Assembly: GCA_025594325.1 (NCBI GenBank)
Contig: JANHCV010000003.1
Location: 1,612,001-1,676,000 of the forward strand
Direction of reading: 5' to 3'
Length of the DNA stretch: 64,000 nucleotides
Origin: Blastocladiella emersonii ATCC 22665
Lineage: Eukaryota > Blastocladiomycota > Blastocladiomycetes > Blastocladiales > Blastocladiaceae
Both the position numbers and the translations under genes were made by a program. The notes beneath the pieces are model-generated. The model saw only the letters and a list, made by a program, of their open reading frames with translations. It made no database searches and was not told the DNA's origin. This document shows positions 42,963-55,740 of this stretch, piece by piece (position 1 is the stretch's first letter; the number at the start of each line of letters is the position of its first letter).

Positions 42963-45900
42963 ATGCAGGCATCCTCCGAGGAAAGCCTCGACTCGGGCCC
43001 GTCCGTGTCGCAGGCCGGGTGGGTCCCGACGCTCACGGGCTCGTACGGCATCGCCGTCGGCCAGTTCGTCGTTCCGGCGGTCCCGCCACTGCCACCTCGT
43101 GTGCCCGATGAGGGAACCGCGGCGGCAGCAGCGCCAGTAGACGACGCAGCGGAGCCCGTGCCGGACACGGTCTCCGAGGCGGTCGCGGAGCACGCGCGCG
43201 TCGCCAACATCATCTCGCACATGCTGCCGCTCAACATCGGCGACCTCGTCCAGCTGCTCGAGTACTCGCCGTCGGGCTGGTACCGCGGCTACGTGTTCGC
43301 CGCGGGCGTCGTCACCGAGTCGCCGCCCCTCGGCATCTTCCCCGCGGCGTGCCTCCACGTCAAGTACGCGCGGTCCAACGCGGGCCCGCACATGGGCGGC
43401 AGCGCGAGCGGCATGGCCTCGGCGCCGCGGTCGCCCGTTCTTCCGCCGAGCGACCCGCTCGGTCTCGACGACAGCGGGCCAGGGCATAGCGGGCCGGGCG
43501 TCGGGTTCCTCCAGCCGCTGTCCGCGTTCGGCAACGGCGACCGCGGAATGATGCGCCGGTCCGGGTCGTCGCTCATGCCCGGCGGCACGTCGAGCGGCAA
43601 CAACAACATGTTTCTGTCGCGGTTCCGCCCGCTCAAGGATCGGATCCGCGTCAACGACAAGTCGATTGACTTTGAGGCGACCGAGTCGCCCAACGAGTCG
43701 CTCGAGGACATCTCGTCGCCATCGACGCGCGTCTTCAACGACCCGACGTACCTGTCGCCGAGCGACCAGTGGCTCAGCGCGCTGCGCGACGGCATGACGC
43801 CCGTCGACCAGGTCTCGCTGCTGCCCGTCCCCGAGTACCCGGCGCTCGACTCGGACATGGGCGTGCACGACGCGCTCATCGACGAGGTGTCGCACGCGCT
43901 GCGCGACCTGTGCGCGAGCATGCGCCACAGTCTGCAGACCCAAAACTACATCAAGTACGCGCACGTCAAGCGCAGCGTCGTCGGCCTGTTCCGCGGGCGG
44001 AACAAGCTGCTTGTGTCGGGCCGCGGCACGGGCAGCACGCCCGAGTCCGAGGCGCGCCTGCGCAAGGAGCTCGTCAAGCTCATGGGCCTCGGCAACGCGC
44101 TGCTCCACGGCAACCGCATCGTGCGCAACGAGGCCACGGGCGCCGTCGTCACCGACGACATGGCCACCATCATGCAGATCAAGGACCTGCACGTCCAGCT
44201 CGAGTCGACGATCCAGGCCGAGGAGTCGCGCCGGTCGTCCAACAACGTGCGCACGGGCCCGAAAATGTCCGAGGCCGACATCACGTCGCACCTCATCTTC
44301 CTCGAGATCAAGGGCCAGCTGCCCGACGTGCCGGGCGTCCGCGACCTGCTCGAGTTCCGCTTCTCCATCTACTCGCGCTCGGACATGCGGTACATGACCG
44401 ATGAGTTTGTGATCCTGCACGAGCCGGGGACCAACGGCGCGCCAGGCACCGACAAGCCCGGGCTCAAAACGCTCTTCACTGACTTTTCGACCATGGACAC
44501 GACCAAGGACAGCGTGCTCGTGTGCCGCGTCGTGCGCGTCGGGCGGCTCAAGGAGGCCGACGCGACCACGTACCGGTGCCCGCTCGCGGCGGGGACCCTC
44601 GACATCCAAAACATCCTCGCCGGTCGCGAGACCCAGCCGACGAGCGGGTACCTCCTCAAGCTGTACGCGCCCATCAACGACTCGGCGTTCCCAAACCTGC
44701 CGACCGAGCTCATGGGCCGCACCGGCGCCTACGAGCCGCTCAAGAGCGACTGCATCTTCGTCAACCTGCGCCTGCACACCAACGAGAGCGCCGCCATGCT
44801 CCCCGGCACGATCGCGCGGTCGAGCCGCATGGGGTTCGGCGACCCCATCGACCCGGCGATCCAGCGCAACACGCTGTACATGACGCTCGAGGGCGCCGAG
44901 CTCCAGAAGCAGCTCGGCAAGACGTTCGAGGTCGCGCTGCAGATCCGCAACGACGCCGGCGAGGTGCTGCCCGCGACCATCCACTGCGGCGCCGGGCTCG
45001 CCGCCGCCAACACGTACGAGTCGCTCGTGTACCGGCACGTCATCAACCCGCGGCTCAACGAAATTGTCCGGGTCGACGTGCCCGACTCGCTCATGGACCG
45101 CGCGCACCTCTTCTTCGCGGTCCGCCCGTGCAGCTCGTCGGGCAGCGCCGACAAGGCCGACCGCACCGTCGCGTTCGGGTTCAAGCCGCTGCTGCGCGCC
45201 AACGGGTCCGTGGTCCCCGACGGGCCGCACGAGATTGCGCTGTTCAAGTACGAGAAGCGGGCGACGGACGGCGCGGCGTACCTCGCCGAGGCCGAGCAGG
45301 CCAAGCTGGCGCCGCTCAAGGAGGTAGTGCGCGCGTCCACGTTCCTCGTGTCGACGCGGTACACGCAGAACATGAGCCTCGTCAAGCTGCTCAACTGGCG
45401 CAAGTCGCTCGCGTCGGCGTACAACGACATGCCCAGCGTGCTCAAGGACATCAAGCTCGTGGCCGAGATGGAGCTGATCAAGTTCGCGGTGCCCGTCGTC
45501 GACTCGCTGTTCGGCGTGCTGTGCAGCCCCAAGAACGACAAGCGCGAGCTGAGCCGCATGGTCCTCGACAACCTCCTGCACCTGTTCAGCAAGGTGTACC
45601 ACGAGCGCGACCGCCGCTACATCCACCTGCACCCGGTGCTCCAGGACTACCTCGAGAACAAGTTCGACAACGTGCGCGTCGCCGACTTCCTCATCCACGG
45701 CATCGTCCAGCTCATCGAGGACGTGCGCAAGAACCCCAAGAACACGGACGCGATGCGACACCTCAACATGACGTTCAAGGTGTTCGTGCACTTTTTCCGG
45801 TTCATCCTCCAGTGCGGCATCCTGATCCAGAAGCGCGAGGAGGTTGCGGCGGCCGGCGCGCCCGCCGCGGCCGCGGCCACGTCCCCGGCCCCGGCCCCGA

Positions 45901-48900
45901 TGGCCACGGCCACCGGCGATCCCGCGGCCCACATCGTGACCCGCGAGGCGCACCAGGCGTCGATCCTGTCCCTCATGTCGGCCATCAACGACCTCATGGG
46001 CGACGTGAGCGACCACCTGTCGCCGACGCAGCAACTCGCGTTCCAGAACTTTGCCCAGGTCATCCCGCTGCTGACCAAGTGCTACTCGAACCGCGTCATC
46101 GTCGACATCGTCATCACCTTCACCGACGCGCTGCTGTCCAAGAAGGGCTCGATCGTGCAGAAGAAGCTCGCGTTCATCCTGACGCTGATCCGCGGCCCGC
46201 TGTTCCACGCCGACTCGCCGTCGCGCCGCACGCTGACCGAGGCCATCGTGCGCTGGCTGCGGTCGCACATCGGGTGGTGGGAGCCCGGCGCGGGAGACCT
46301 CACGCTGCGCACCCAGATCTACAACGAGTGCGTCGACATCCTGGCCGAGCTGCTCGACAAGCTGCAGACGCTGTCCGACGAGGACGACGAGAACTCGCAG
46401 ACGGTCCTCAAGCTCGCCGACCTGCTGCCGAACCTGCTCGAGGCGTACCGCGACGCCATGACGGTCCCCGTTGACGGCGGCGCCGGCGGCCAAAAGTCGT
46501 CGACGGTCAGCTCGACGCAGATCGCGTCCACCGTCTCCTACACGGGCGCCAACCAGCACACCATGTCGGTGCTCCAGACGACGACGCAGACGGGCTCGAA
46601 CCCGGGTACCGCGTCGACCAACGGCGGCAGTAGTCCCGGTGGCGCGGGCGTCAGCTTCGCGGCGGGCCGCGAGAACCAGACCAGCGCCGACTCGGCCAAG
46701 ATCGCGTCGACGTTCCTGTCCGTGTTCAGCCTCATGTCCGAGACAAAGATCGCCGAGTACTTTGTCAACGTGTACGAGGCGCGCGGGCACAACGGGACCA
46801 CCAAATTTGTCCACCAGGTGTGCAACATGATCGAGTCGATCCTGCGCGGCGAGGCGTACCCGTCGTCGTGGGTCAACCTCAACCTGATCGCGCACCGGAC
46901 CGCGCTCAAGATCTTCCGCTCGGTCGCGCTCATCATGCAGCACCACTTCATGCCGCCGTCGGCGCCCAAGTTCGACCACGACCTGTGGCGGCGATACTTC
47001 TCGAACGTGTTCACGCTGCTTAACTCGCCGTACCTGCAGAAGGAGACGTGGTCGGCGCAGCAGTGGCGCACCGCGTACAAGCTGCAGATCCCGATGCTCA
47101 TCTCGCAGGGCGCGCAGCTGCTCAAGGCGCTGTGGAAGGCACTCGGCACGCTGTCGACCAAGGAGCGGCTCGTCGAGTACCAGCTGCTCATGATCCCGAC
47201 GCTGCTCCCGCTCGTCACCGAGCTGACCATGTCGCGCCACGAGTCGCTGTGCCAGGCCGCGTCGTATGTGCTGTTCAGCATGATCAAGCGCGAGTACCAG
47301 TTCTGCCGGTCCATCAAGCGGCTCGAGTCGTTCAGCGTCGACCACCTCGACACGCTGATCCTCGCGCGCCGCAAGGGCGACGACATGTACCGGCGCACGC
47401 TCATGTTCACCATGTGCCGGCTGCTCGTCAAGCGCAAGGTGTGCGCCGACCTGCGCCGGCTGACCACCGAGTTCCTGCTCAACGTCGACCGGTTCCTGAT
47501 CCTGCTGCTCGCGCTGCGGTCGCTGCCGCCCGGCACCGAGTACGAGGACGAGCAGTGGAGCGGCATCTACAAGCTGGCCAAGTTCATGCGGGCCATCGGC
47601 CGCAACGACATCTACCTCAAGTACGTGCACCACCTCGCCATCAAGCAGCTCAACTCCAACAACTTTGTCGAGGCCGGCTGGACGCTCAAGCTGCACTCGG
47701 ACATGCTGACGTGGTCGGACCGGGTCCTCGACGCGGCGCCCGACCTCGGGTTCGACGCGCCGCAGAAGGAGTACGAGCGCAAGGAGGAGCTCCTGCAGCA
47801 GATCCTGCTCTTCTTCGAGGAGGGCAAGGCGTGGGAGAGCGCCATCGCCGTGTGCAAGGAGCTGCTCGAGTACTACGACGTGGTCGTCTACAACTACGAG
47901 AAGCAGGCCGAGACGCTGCAGAAGCTGGCCAACCTGTACCAGTCGATCATCAAGCAGCAGCGCTTCTACTCCGAGTACTTCCGCGTCGGGTTCTACGGCA
48001 TGGGGTTCCCGGCCACGCTGCGCAACAAGCAGTTTGTGTACCGCGGCATCGAGTGGGAGAAGCTCGGCACCTTCTGCGAGCGCATCCAGAACAAGCACCC
48101 GGACTCGGCCCTGCTCAAGAACAACTCGGTCCCGGGCCCCGAGACGCTGACGGCCGATGGCCGCTTCCTCCAGATCACGGCCGTCGTCCCCGAGCCCGAC
48201 CTGTCGCAGCCCGTGTTCCAGAAGGGCGACCTCGTGCCCGAGGCCATCCGCAGCTACTACCAGTCCAACAACGTGAACCGGTTCTCCGTGTCGCGGCCGT
48301 TCCGCAAGGGCGCCAAGACGGGCAACGAGTTCCTCGACCTGTGGACCGAGAAGACGACGTACACGACCGAGGACGTGTTCCCGCACCTGCTGCGGCGCAG
48401 CGAGGTGATTGAGTCGACTACCACCGAGTACTCGCCCATCGAGAACGCGGTGCAGGCCATGGTCGCCAAGAACCGCGACCTGATCGCGCTCGAGAAAAAG
48501 TACGAGAAGCTCACGGAGCCGCAGGTCAACTGCAGCCCGCTCAGCATGGCCGTCAATGGCAGCGTCGACGCGCCCGTCAACGGCGGCGTCTTCATGTACA
48601 AGAAGGCCTTCATCAAGTCCAACTACCGCAACGAGTACCCGGACAAGGCCGTGTTCGTCCAGCGGCTCGAGGAGGCCATCGACGAGCAGGTCATCATCCT
48701 CGACCGCTGCATCGCCATCCACAACCGCGTCGCGCCCGCACCGATGCGCCCGCTGCACGACACGATCGTCGCCTGTACGTGACCCACCACCTCTGAATTT
48801 ATTGACGCGACGCTGACACTACGTCCACTCGCGTAGTCTTCCAGAAGAACTTTGCCGAGGAGATCGAGCGGCTCGGGATCACGGCGCAGTACGACCCGCC

Positions 48901-49495
48901 GCCGAACATTGGCCCGTTCACGTCGGCCGGGTACGGCACGCCGCTGGCGCGGACTCGCGGCGCAGACGGCCGCACGTCGTCGTCGCTGTCCAACATAGCG
49001 GGCCTCAACTCGTCGGCGCCTGGGTCCGCGAGCGGCGCGCCGACCAGCGCGCCGACGCCCGGCGGCCTCGCGCGCAAGGGCACCGTCAAGCTCAAGGAGC
49101 GCTTCCTGTCGTCGACGACGGGCAGCAACGAGGACGTGCTGTCGAACTCGGGCACCTCGGGCGGCGGTGCGGGCGTTGGCGGGTCCACGGCCGCGCTCGG
49201 GACCACGAGCATGCCCGGGAACAACGCGAGCGCGAGCGGGCTCCCGGTCTCGCTCAGCGCGGTGCCGTCCGCCATGACCGGGTCGCTGAGCGCGCTGTCG
49301 TCGAGCGGTGCCGGAACCCCCGTGCCGACGGGCGGCCACGGCATGAGCCCATCGGCCACGTCCGACTCGCTGGCGATCGGGAACATCAACTCGGGATCCG
49401 AGGCCGGGTGGAAGCGGCCAGGATCGCTGCTCGCGCGGATGCGCGGCGGGTCGGCGCTCGCCAACGAGCAGCGGAGGAGCGGGAGCCACCAGTGA
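42963..49495 (+). CDS. DOCK-family Rac/Rho guanine nucleotide exchange factor (DOCK-A/Dck1-like)
   Basis: Two exons: 42963-48774 (5.8 kb) and 48837-49495; 6471 nt, 2156 residues. The N-terminal SH3-like domain (SYGIAVGQF... GDLVQLLEYSPSGWYRGYVF... GIFPAACLHV, about residues 25-140) places it with DOCK1/CED-5/yeast Dck1, which work with ELMO/Lmo1. A DHR-1 (C2-like, lipid-binding) domain spans about 635-785 (TLYMTLEGAELQKQLGKTFE... CGAGLAAANTYESLVYRHVI). The catalytic DHR-2 domain lies at about 1520-1950 (NFVEAGWTLKLHSDMLTW, KELLEYYDVVVYNYEKQAET, FYRVGFYG-like FRVGFYGMGFP, IENAVQAMVAKNRDLIALEK), with the spliced end IVAFFQKNFAEEIERLG. The last ~190 residues are Ser/Gly/Thr-rich. Expected role: activation of Rac-like GTPases for actin-driven shape change. 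The gene converges on its right-hand neighbour with 63 bp between stops. Confidence 0.93.
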
Positions 49496-49558
49496 GTGAG
49501 AGGGACTACTTTTTCAGCCTATAAGTCATGAAATACACCATATCTTTGTTCTCAATGA

Positions 49559-51703
49559 TCATCGTGGCGCACTGGCGCCGTTCAGCAGCACGTCGTTGAT
49601 GTACGTGATTACTACGAGTCACGGTCGCGTCAGTTTCGGAGCTTGCGACATCGGCGTTCCATGCCAAACGTACCGCTCCATGGCCGTCCGAGCTGCGAGT
49701 GCGGGTGGATGGGCAGAATGAAGTAAATGGACAGCAAGAGCTTCCAATACGCGTCGTCAGTTGCGCGGAGGAGGAAGCGGCTCGAACTGCCAGCAATCGA
49801 CCCGCTGCTCACGGCGGTCGTGGCCGCGGCGCTGCCCTTGCGCTTCGGCTTGAGTTTGTTCTCGGGGTCGCCCGTTGTCTTTTCGCCCGCAGTTGACTGA
49901 AAATTGGGTTTCGCGAACAGCGATCGAAGCACGGGAACCCTGGATAGCGATGTGTCAGCGCAGTGACCCTGGCCATCGCGTGGCCATGGACGCGTACCAG
50001 AGCAACTTGGTGACGTGCGTCGACAGGTTGCGGCCCAGCCTCGCTCGCAGGTACCATCCGGCCCACGAGATATTGACGAGCACGGGGACCACCGACAGCA
50101 GCGACAGGATGACGGCGTTGGTGAGATCGCGGCCGCTGAACGTGAACCGGCCCGCCGGCTTGCCGTAGTAGTACATGGCGTAGGCCTCGGTAAAGTGGAA
50201 CCACACGGCGTTGGGCCCATTGTAGAGGATCGGAAACGTGACGATGAAGAAGACGGTGCGGAAGATGATCGACAGCGTCGAGAAGATGTACCGCGACACG
50301 CGCTCCTCGATCATGAGCTCGTCGAGGGCCTGGCCGCCGCGCGAGTCGGCCTCGCCGGCCGCGGCCAGCGTCACTTGCCGCAGCCGGATCCACCGCGTCG
50401 TCTGGATCAAGTTGCTGCAGAGCATCACGTTCTGCAGCACCGAGAGCGCGGCCCAGACGTACCAGTTGACGCGAGGAGAGACGAGGCCAATGTACACGTC
50501 TGTCATGGCCGAGATTTCGAAGGCAGCGAGCGAGGCTACATGATCATAGTCGAGTTGTGAGCGGCGCGTGCAGCTTTCGGCTTCGGACGACATACCAAGG
50601 CGGACCTTCTGTCGTTCTGTCATGCGCTGCACGGACTTCGTGACGAGGTGCGAGCGGAGATGCTGCAGGCCGATGTTGACGAGCCGCACACCACCTACAG
50701 CCAAAACGCGTGAGCTTGTGGACCTCAGCGTCTGACTTGGGAGGGGCACGAGAACCGATGGCGATGATTTGAATGTAAAATTCAGTCGATATCGACACTA
50801 AACGAGGCGGCTTCAGCTTTCGTACGGGTTGCGATCGAAGCAGGCACGTACTAGTGATGTAGAAGCCGCAAAGCGCGAACCACGCGACGTTCATGACCGC
50901 CGGCACGGACGACGCGTACAGGAACCGCGTCCGGAACCCAGGCTCGGCGCGAATGTCGGCCGGGATCGTCATGTAGACGGCCGCGGAGATAGCCGGACTA
51001 TACCACGCGCCGCCGGTCATGAGCGGCATCATGACTACCGTGGCCACCGTCAGCAAGAATCGGGCACGCAGCCACACGGGCATGTCGTACCTGTGCGATC
51101 AGGCCATGCGCCCGTCACGCCGAGAACGGCGTAGACGATAATTATGGCGCTGTACGCGAGCGACGGCGCCCACGCGTGGAACGCGAGGAGATCCGTGTCG
51201 AGGTCGAGCAGCGTGCGGATCCACAGCGTGCCGCTCAGCGGGATCACGGCGCCGATCAAAACGCAGTTCAAGCAGAACATGACGACGTTCATCGGGTACG
51301 TCGAGTTGAGCGGCGTCATGGGCAGCACGCCCGAGCCGACGGCGAAGTAGGCCGACGAAATGGCCATGACGACGATGTGGAACAGGAGCGACGTGGCCGA
51401 AAACCGTAGCGGCGTGTGCCGCTGTTTCCGGACCTTGCGGGCCGCAGCCGACGGCTCGGGCGCGTCGCGAAGCGATTCGGTCACTCGAGGCATCGTGGCC
51501 ACCGTTGTGGTCTCGCTCTGGTCGCCGGCCACCGCTGTGGCCATGACCTGCCCCGGGTCCATGGCCGCGCGCGACGGCTGATCAGGGATCATGGTTTGGT
51601 CCGAGACAGCAGACGCCACGGATAAACTTGATGCATGGCTACGTCCAGGCGCGCCTTGCGAGCGCGTGGGTATTTGCAGCGCGTCGGGGCCCTTGGGATG
51701 CAT
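49559..51703 (-). CDS. Polytopic membrane protein of unknown function, paralogue A
   Basis: Seven exons: 51091-51703, 50852-51034, 50750-50797, 50596-50694, 50535-49998, 49674-49939 and 49559-49611; 1800 nt, 599 residues, all phases consistent. A ~110-residue Ser/Thr-rich N-terminus precedes about eleven hydrophobic segments, including LLFHIVVMAISSAYFAVGSG, VVMFCLNCVLIGAVIPLSGT, VMMPLMTGGAWYSPAISAAV, VMNVAWFALCGFYIT, FRTVFFIVTFPILY and AVILSLLSVVPVLVNISW. Conserved with its neighbour: PLSGTLWIRTLLDLDTDLL, WFALCGFY, RLASLAAFEI, a last helix followed by LPIHPHSQL, and the ending VITYINDVLL. No catalytic motif or known family is recognised; a 7TM receptor is unlikely given the helix count. The gene is a tandem duplicate of 51999-54782 in the same orientation. 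Confidence 0.8.
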
Positions 51704-51998
51704 TGCAGGGGGTCGGTGATCGAGGTCGAGTGCAGCGGCTCATTGCGGGGCACACCTCAGAGCTATCTCGCTTTCCGGAAACGGTTCCGTGCTCGAAAAT
51801 CGCGTACTCTGTGGGTGCGGAACTGAGGCCGCGATGGCCAAACTTGTGCGCTGGGAGGCATGTGTCTCCCGGCTCGCTGGCGGGCGGTGTCGCGTTGACG
51901 CTCGAGAAGAGGTCCGGCGTCGTGCAGTTAATCATGGTTTCTATATTGACTCTGGTACGAACTACTCGGACTCGGCGACAGTTATACGCTTTTTGGAA

Positions 51999-54782
51999 TC
52001 AATGAGCACCGCCGGCTCCGGCCAACGCGTTGTTGATGTATGTGATGACTAGAGCGTGTTCAAGGTCAGTCACCGTGGCCGCGCCGCATCCGAGAAAATC
52101 GCGTACCGTTCCACGCGTAGCTGAGCTGCGAGTGCGGGTGGATCGGGAGGATGAAGTAGACAGCAACCAGAAGCTTCCACACCGCGTCGGACCGCCAGTC
52201 GCCCGTCAGCGTGCGCCGGCTCACGGCGGCCGAGGCGGCACCAATGGACGCGGCGCCCGCCGAAGCACGACGGCCCTCAACGTCGGTCGCGGTCATGGTT
52301 GCCGTGGCCATGACCTCGGGCTTGCTCCCGCGCCGGCCGCCGCCGCCGCCGCCGCCCGCGAGCGAGCCGTTCGACCCGCTGACCTGCTTGTTGACCTTGC
52401 CGCCGCCCATTCCCTCGGTGAGCGACAGATTCGAGCCCTTGGTCCCGCCGCCGCCGCCATTGGCGAGGTTGCCGCTCTCGACGTGCAGACTGGCCTGGCT
52501 CCGCAGCCAGTTCTTGTCCTTGGCGAGGCTGTGCGACACGAAGTTGCTCAGAATCGGGACCCTGGACGGTTTGCGCGCGTGAGTGATCCAACGTTGGGCA
52601 GGAAACGAGTAGACGCGTGCACGTACCAGGACATCTTGATCAGGTAAAAGGTCATGTTGCGGCCGAGGCGGGACCGGACGTAGTAGTTGGCCCAGAGCGC
52701 GTTGAGGAGCACGGGGACCATGGACAGCCAGCTGAGGACGAGGGCCATGGACAGGTCCTCGGGCGCGATGGTGAAGACGGCCTTGTGCCCGTCGAGGAAG
52801 TAATCGGCGTAGCTAGAGGCGAGCGCGAGTGAGTTTCCGTCGCTACACAGCTGATGTTGAGCACGTACGCGGGCGTGAACGGGAACCAGTGCTTGTTCGG
52901 ACTGTAGTAGAGTCCAGTCATGGTCACGGTGAAGAAGACGCTGCGGTTCAGCTTGGAGATCACGTCGAGGATGTACTCGTTGATCTGCCCAGCGAGTCGG
53001 TGGTCAGTCCTTCGCCACGAACGCGAGAGCTGCGCCGTACCGAATGATCAATGAGAATCTCGTCAACCTCGTGGCTCGCCTCCGACTCGGCCGTGCCCGC
53101 AGCCTTGAGCGTGTCGACGCGCGTCTTGATCCAGCTCGAGATGTTGACGAGCTTGGACGTGAGCATGACGTTCTGGAAGATGGAGAGCGCGAGCCAGACT
53201 ACAGTCGCATCGCGTTAGACCTAAATGTCACGATGACCATGGTCACCGTGGCGTGGCGTACCGATCCAGTTGACCTCGGGCGTGCACATTCCGAGGTACG
53301 TTTCCGCGGCAGCCTCGATCTCGAACGCGGCGAGCGAAGCTACATTCGAGATGCAAGGGTGAGAGGAGCGATCCGTCCGTGGACAGCCGAACGGCGTACC
53401 GAGTCGCATGCGCTGGCGCATGTTCATCTTGGACACGGCCATGTTGACGAGCTTTGAGCGGACGGTCTTGAAGGCCACGGTGGCAAAGTGCAGGGCAACC
53501 AGGGCCATGATCTGGTAGTAGAACTCGTGGCGGAGGGTCACTACACGCGGCAGGCAGGGATCAACGACAACTGTCGAGTTCATGGCAGTCCGAAATGCGC
53601 ACCCGCGACGTAGAACCCGCACAGCGCGAACCAGAAAAAGTTGGTGATGGACGGCACCGCGATGGCGATCATGAACCGCTTCTTGAAATCGGGCGCGGCC
53701 TTGACCTCGGCGGGCAGCGACAGGTACGCACCGATGGCCACGGCGGGCGCGAACCAGATCCCGCCCGACCACAGCGGCATCATGACTGAGCGGGCGATGC
53801 GTTAGCCGACGTTACTGCACAGCAAGCGCGCTCGGAGAACCGTACTCGTGTACTTTGGCCAGACCTGGGCGAGGCCGACGGCGAGGTAGAGGAAGACGAT
53901 CTGGCCGTAGACAATGGAGGGCAGCCACGCCTCGCGGATCGAGAGCAGGTTCGTGTCGAGGTCGAGCAGCGTGCGGACCCAGATGGCGCCCGAAACGGGC
54001 GACGCGGCCGCCATCATGATGCAGTTGAGCGAGAACATGATCGGGCCGAGCGGGTAGACCGAGTTCTTGGACGTCATGGGGAGGTAGCCTGTCGCGGAGA
54101 CAGAGTGTCAGCCTTGCTGAGGCACATCGATACCAGCAACCGTACCAGCGCCGATCGTGTACCACAGCGACGCGCATCCCATGAGCACGATGTGGAAGGC
54201 GACAACCAGCGACGTGATGTTCCACGGGACCCGGCGCGGGCCGATCGAGACCGCGGACCGGTGCGAGAAGGCCGTGCCGCGGCGGCCGCCGGCCCCGTGC
54301 GTGTGAGCGTGCGGGTCCTCGTCGGGGACATGGCCATGCCCGCTCGCCGCGGACGGCGACTTCTTGAGCTCGCCGTGCAGCGGGACCTGCTTGCCGTGCT
54401 CGTCGAACACCTTGAGGTGGCGATCGTGGCCGTACGCGGACGGCGACGTCTTGAGCGACGACTTGACGACGCCGGACGACGAGTGCGACATGCGCTTGTC
54501 GCCCGCCATCCCCGACTCGGCGCGCGACCCCTTGGAGTCGTCGAGGTTGGTCGCCGGCTGCGCGTCACCGCCGACCGCTGCAGATGCACGGGCGCGTGCC
54601 GCCGCTACTGCTGCCGCTGGGTCCGACTCGATGGTCCCCGAAGACCCGCTCGGTCGCTCATGTGCGACGATGGGCAGGAGCTCCGAGGCGCCGCCCGCGG
54701 TCGACCGCGCGTCGGCGTCCGAGAGCGTCGTGTTTCTCTCGATGGGCCCGCGGCCCTGCGGGGCCGGAACCAGTGTTGCCAT
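51999..54782 (-). CDS. Polytopic membrane protein of unknown function, paralogue B
   Basis: Ten exons: 54146-54782, 53846-54088, 53603-53785, 53400-53540, 53262-53339, 53041-53198, 52869-52984, 52627-52812, 52107-52561 and 51999-52048; 2247 nt, 748 residues, phases consistent throughout. It aligns with paralogue A along the whole membrane part: YLPMTSKNSVYPLGPIMFSL, PVSGAIWVRTLLDLDTNLL, IMMPLWSGGIWFAPAVAIGA, WFALCGFYVA, RLASLAAFEI, VWLALSIFQNVMLTSKLVN, VLSWLSMVPVLLNALWANYY, ILPIHPHSQL and the end VITYINNALA. Most introns sit at the same positions as in A, with extra ones in B. Differences: a longer N-terminus with a His-rich stretch (SGHGHVPDEDPHAHTHG) and a Gly-rich cytoplasmic insert before the last helix. 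About eleven membrane segments. Function unknown; the His-rich part might bind metal, but that is speculation. Confidence 0.8.
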
Positions 54783-55151
54783 GGTGCAGATGCTACGGGA
54801 TCAAGGCCGCAAGAAGAAGAAGAAGAAGCGGCTCTCGAGCCGGGTGCGAAGCGCGTTCCATGTGCCCCTGCGCGGCTCCAGGCGCGTTCGATGCGGGACA
54901 TTGTGTGCGGAGGCGGCATGGCAGGGGGTCGACGACGCGCGCGGTGCCCGAGAACAAGGCGGCGGTAGCGCGCGTGGTCGGAGTGGGAGACGACGTGTGG
55001 GTGCGAGACGCGGTCGGTGCGGACGGCGTGGCGGCGGCCCTCACTCCGTCAACCAACCGAGCAGTCTCCCGAGCGCGAATCTGGCCTGTATTTGGATTGC
55101 ACGGGGAGAAGGGTGGTGTATTTAGGCGGCAAGCGCGCCCGAGACAGGCGC
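54783..55151. other. Intergenic region upstream of paralogue B
   Basis: About 370 bp between the paralogue B start and the RidA stop. It contains an AAGAAGAAGAAGAAG purine run (54809-54828 region). No gene recognised. Confidence 0.4.
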
Positions 55152-55740
55152 TTACTGCTTCTTGACGACGGCGACGCACTCGATCTCGACCTGGACGTCG
55201 CGCGGCAGGCGGGCGACCTCGACGGCGGCGCGGGCGGGCTTGTGGGTGGCGAAGAACTCGGCGTACACCTCGTTGACGGCGTTAAAGTCGTTCATCGACT
55301 TGAGGAAGACGAGCGTCTTGGCGACGTGGTTGAGGTCCGAGCCCGCGGCCTCGAGCACCGCCTTGAGGTTGACGAGCACCTGGCGCGTCTGCGCCTTGAC
55401 GTCGCCCTCGATAATTTGCATCGTCTCGGGGACCAGCGGGATCTGGCCCGAGCAGAACACCATGCCGTTGGCGACGACGGCCTGGGCTACACGTCGTGGG
55501 CGGGCCGTCGGTCAGCACCAACTGCTGTGCGTGTGTCGCAAGCTGGTCGGAGCATCCTGCCAGCCGCGTCGTTGGCATGCGGGAGGGCGCATGCATACAG
55601 TAGGGGCCGATGGCGGCGGGGGCCTGCTCGGTGTGGACGACGTTGAGGGGGGACGACATGGTTGTTGATGCGTAGCGGCGGAGCGAGCTGAGGACGGAGA
55701 GCGAGGACGGGCCGCGGGCAGCGCGAGCAAAGAGGAGCAT
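55152..55740 (-). CDS. RidA/YjgF/YER057c family enamine/imine deaminase, mitochondrial
   Basis: Two exons: 55599-55740 and 55152-55486; 477 nt, 158 residues. RidA proteins hydrolyse reactive 2-aminoacrylate-type enamines/imines made by PLP enzymes such as threonine dehydratase, which protects branched-chain amino acid metabolism. The first ~27 residues ([23 protein letters not shown]) are a typical mitochondrial presequence. The core follows: [60 protein letters not shown] and [20 protein letters not shown]. The active-site Arg region ([12 protein letters not shown]) is intact. The ending VAVVKKQ is normal. The closest fungal counterparts are Mmf1/Hmf1. The gene diverges from the QRI7 gene over 271 bp, and both products carry mitochondrial leaders. 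Confidence 0.93.

Noticed and set aside
42939-48758. A 1939-codon open frame antisense to the DOCK gene
   Set aside because: It is Val/Arg/Leu/Asp-rich with no domains and mirrors the DOCK exon exactly. Strong G/C third-position bias removes stop codons from the antisense frame, so it is a shadow.
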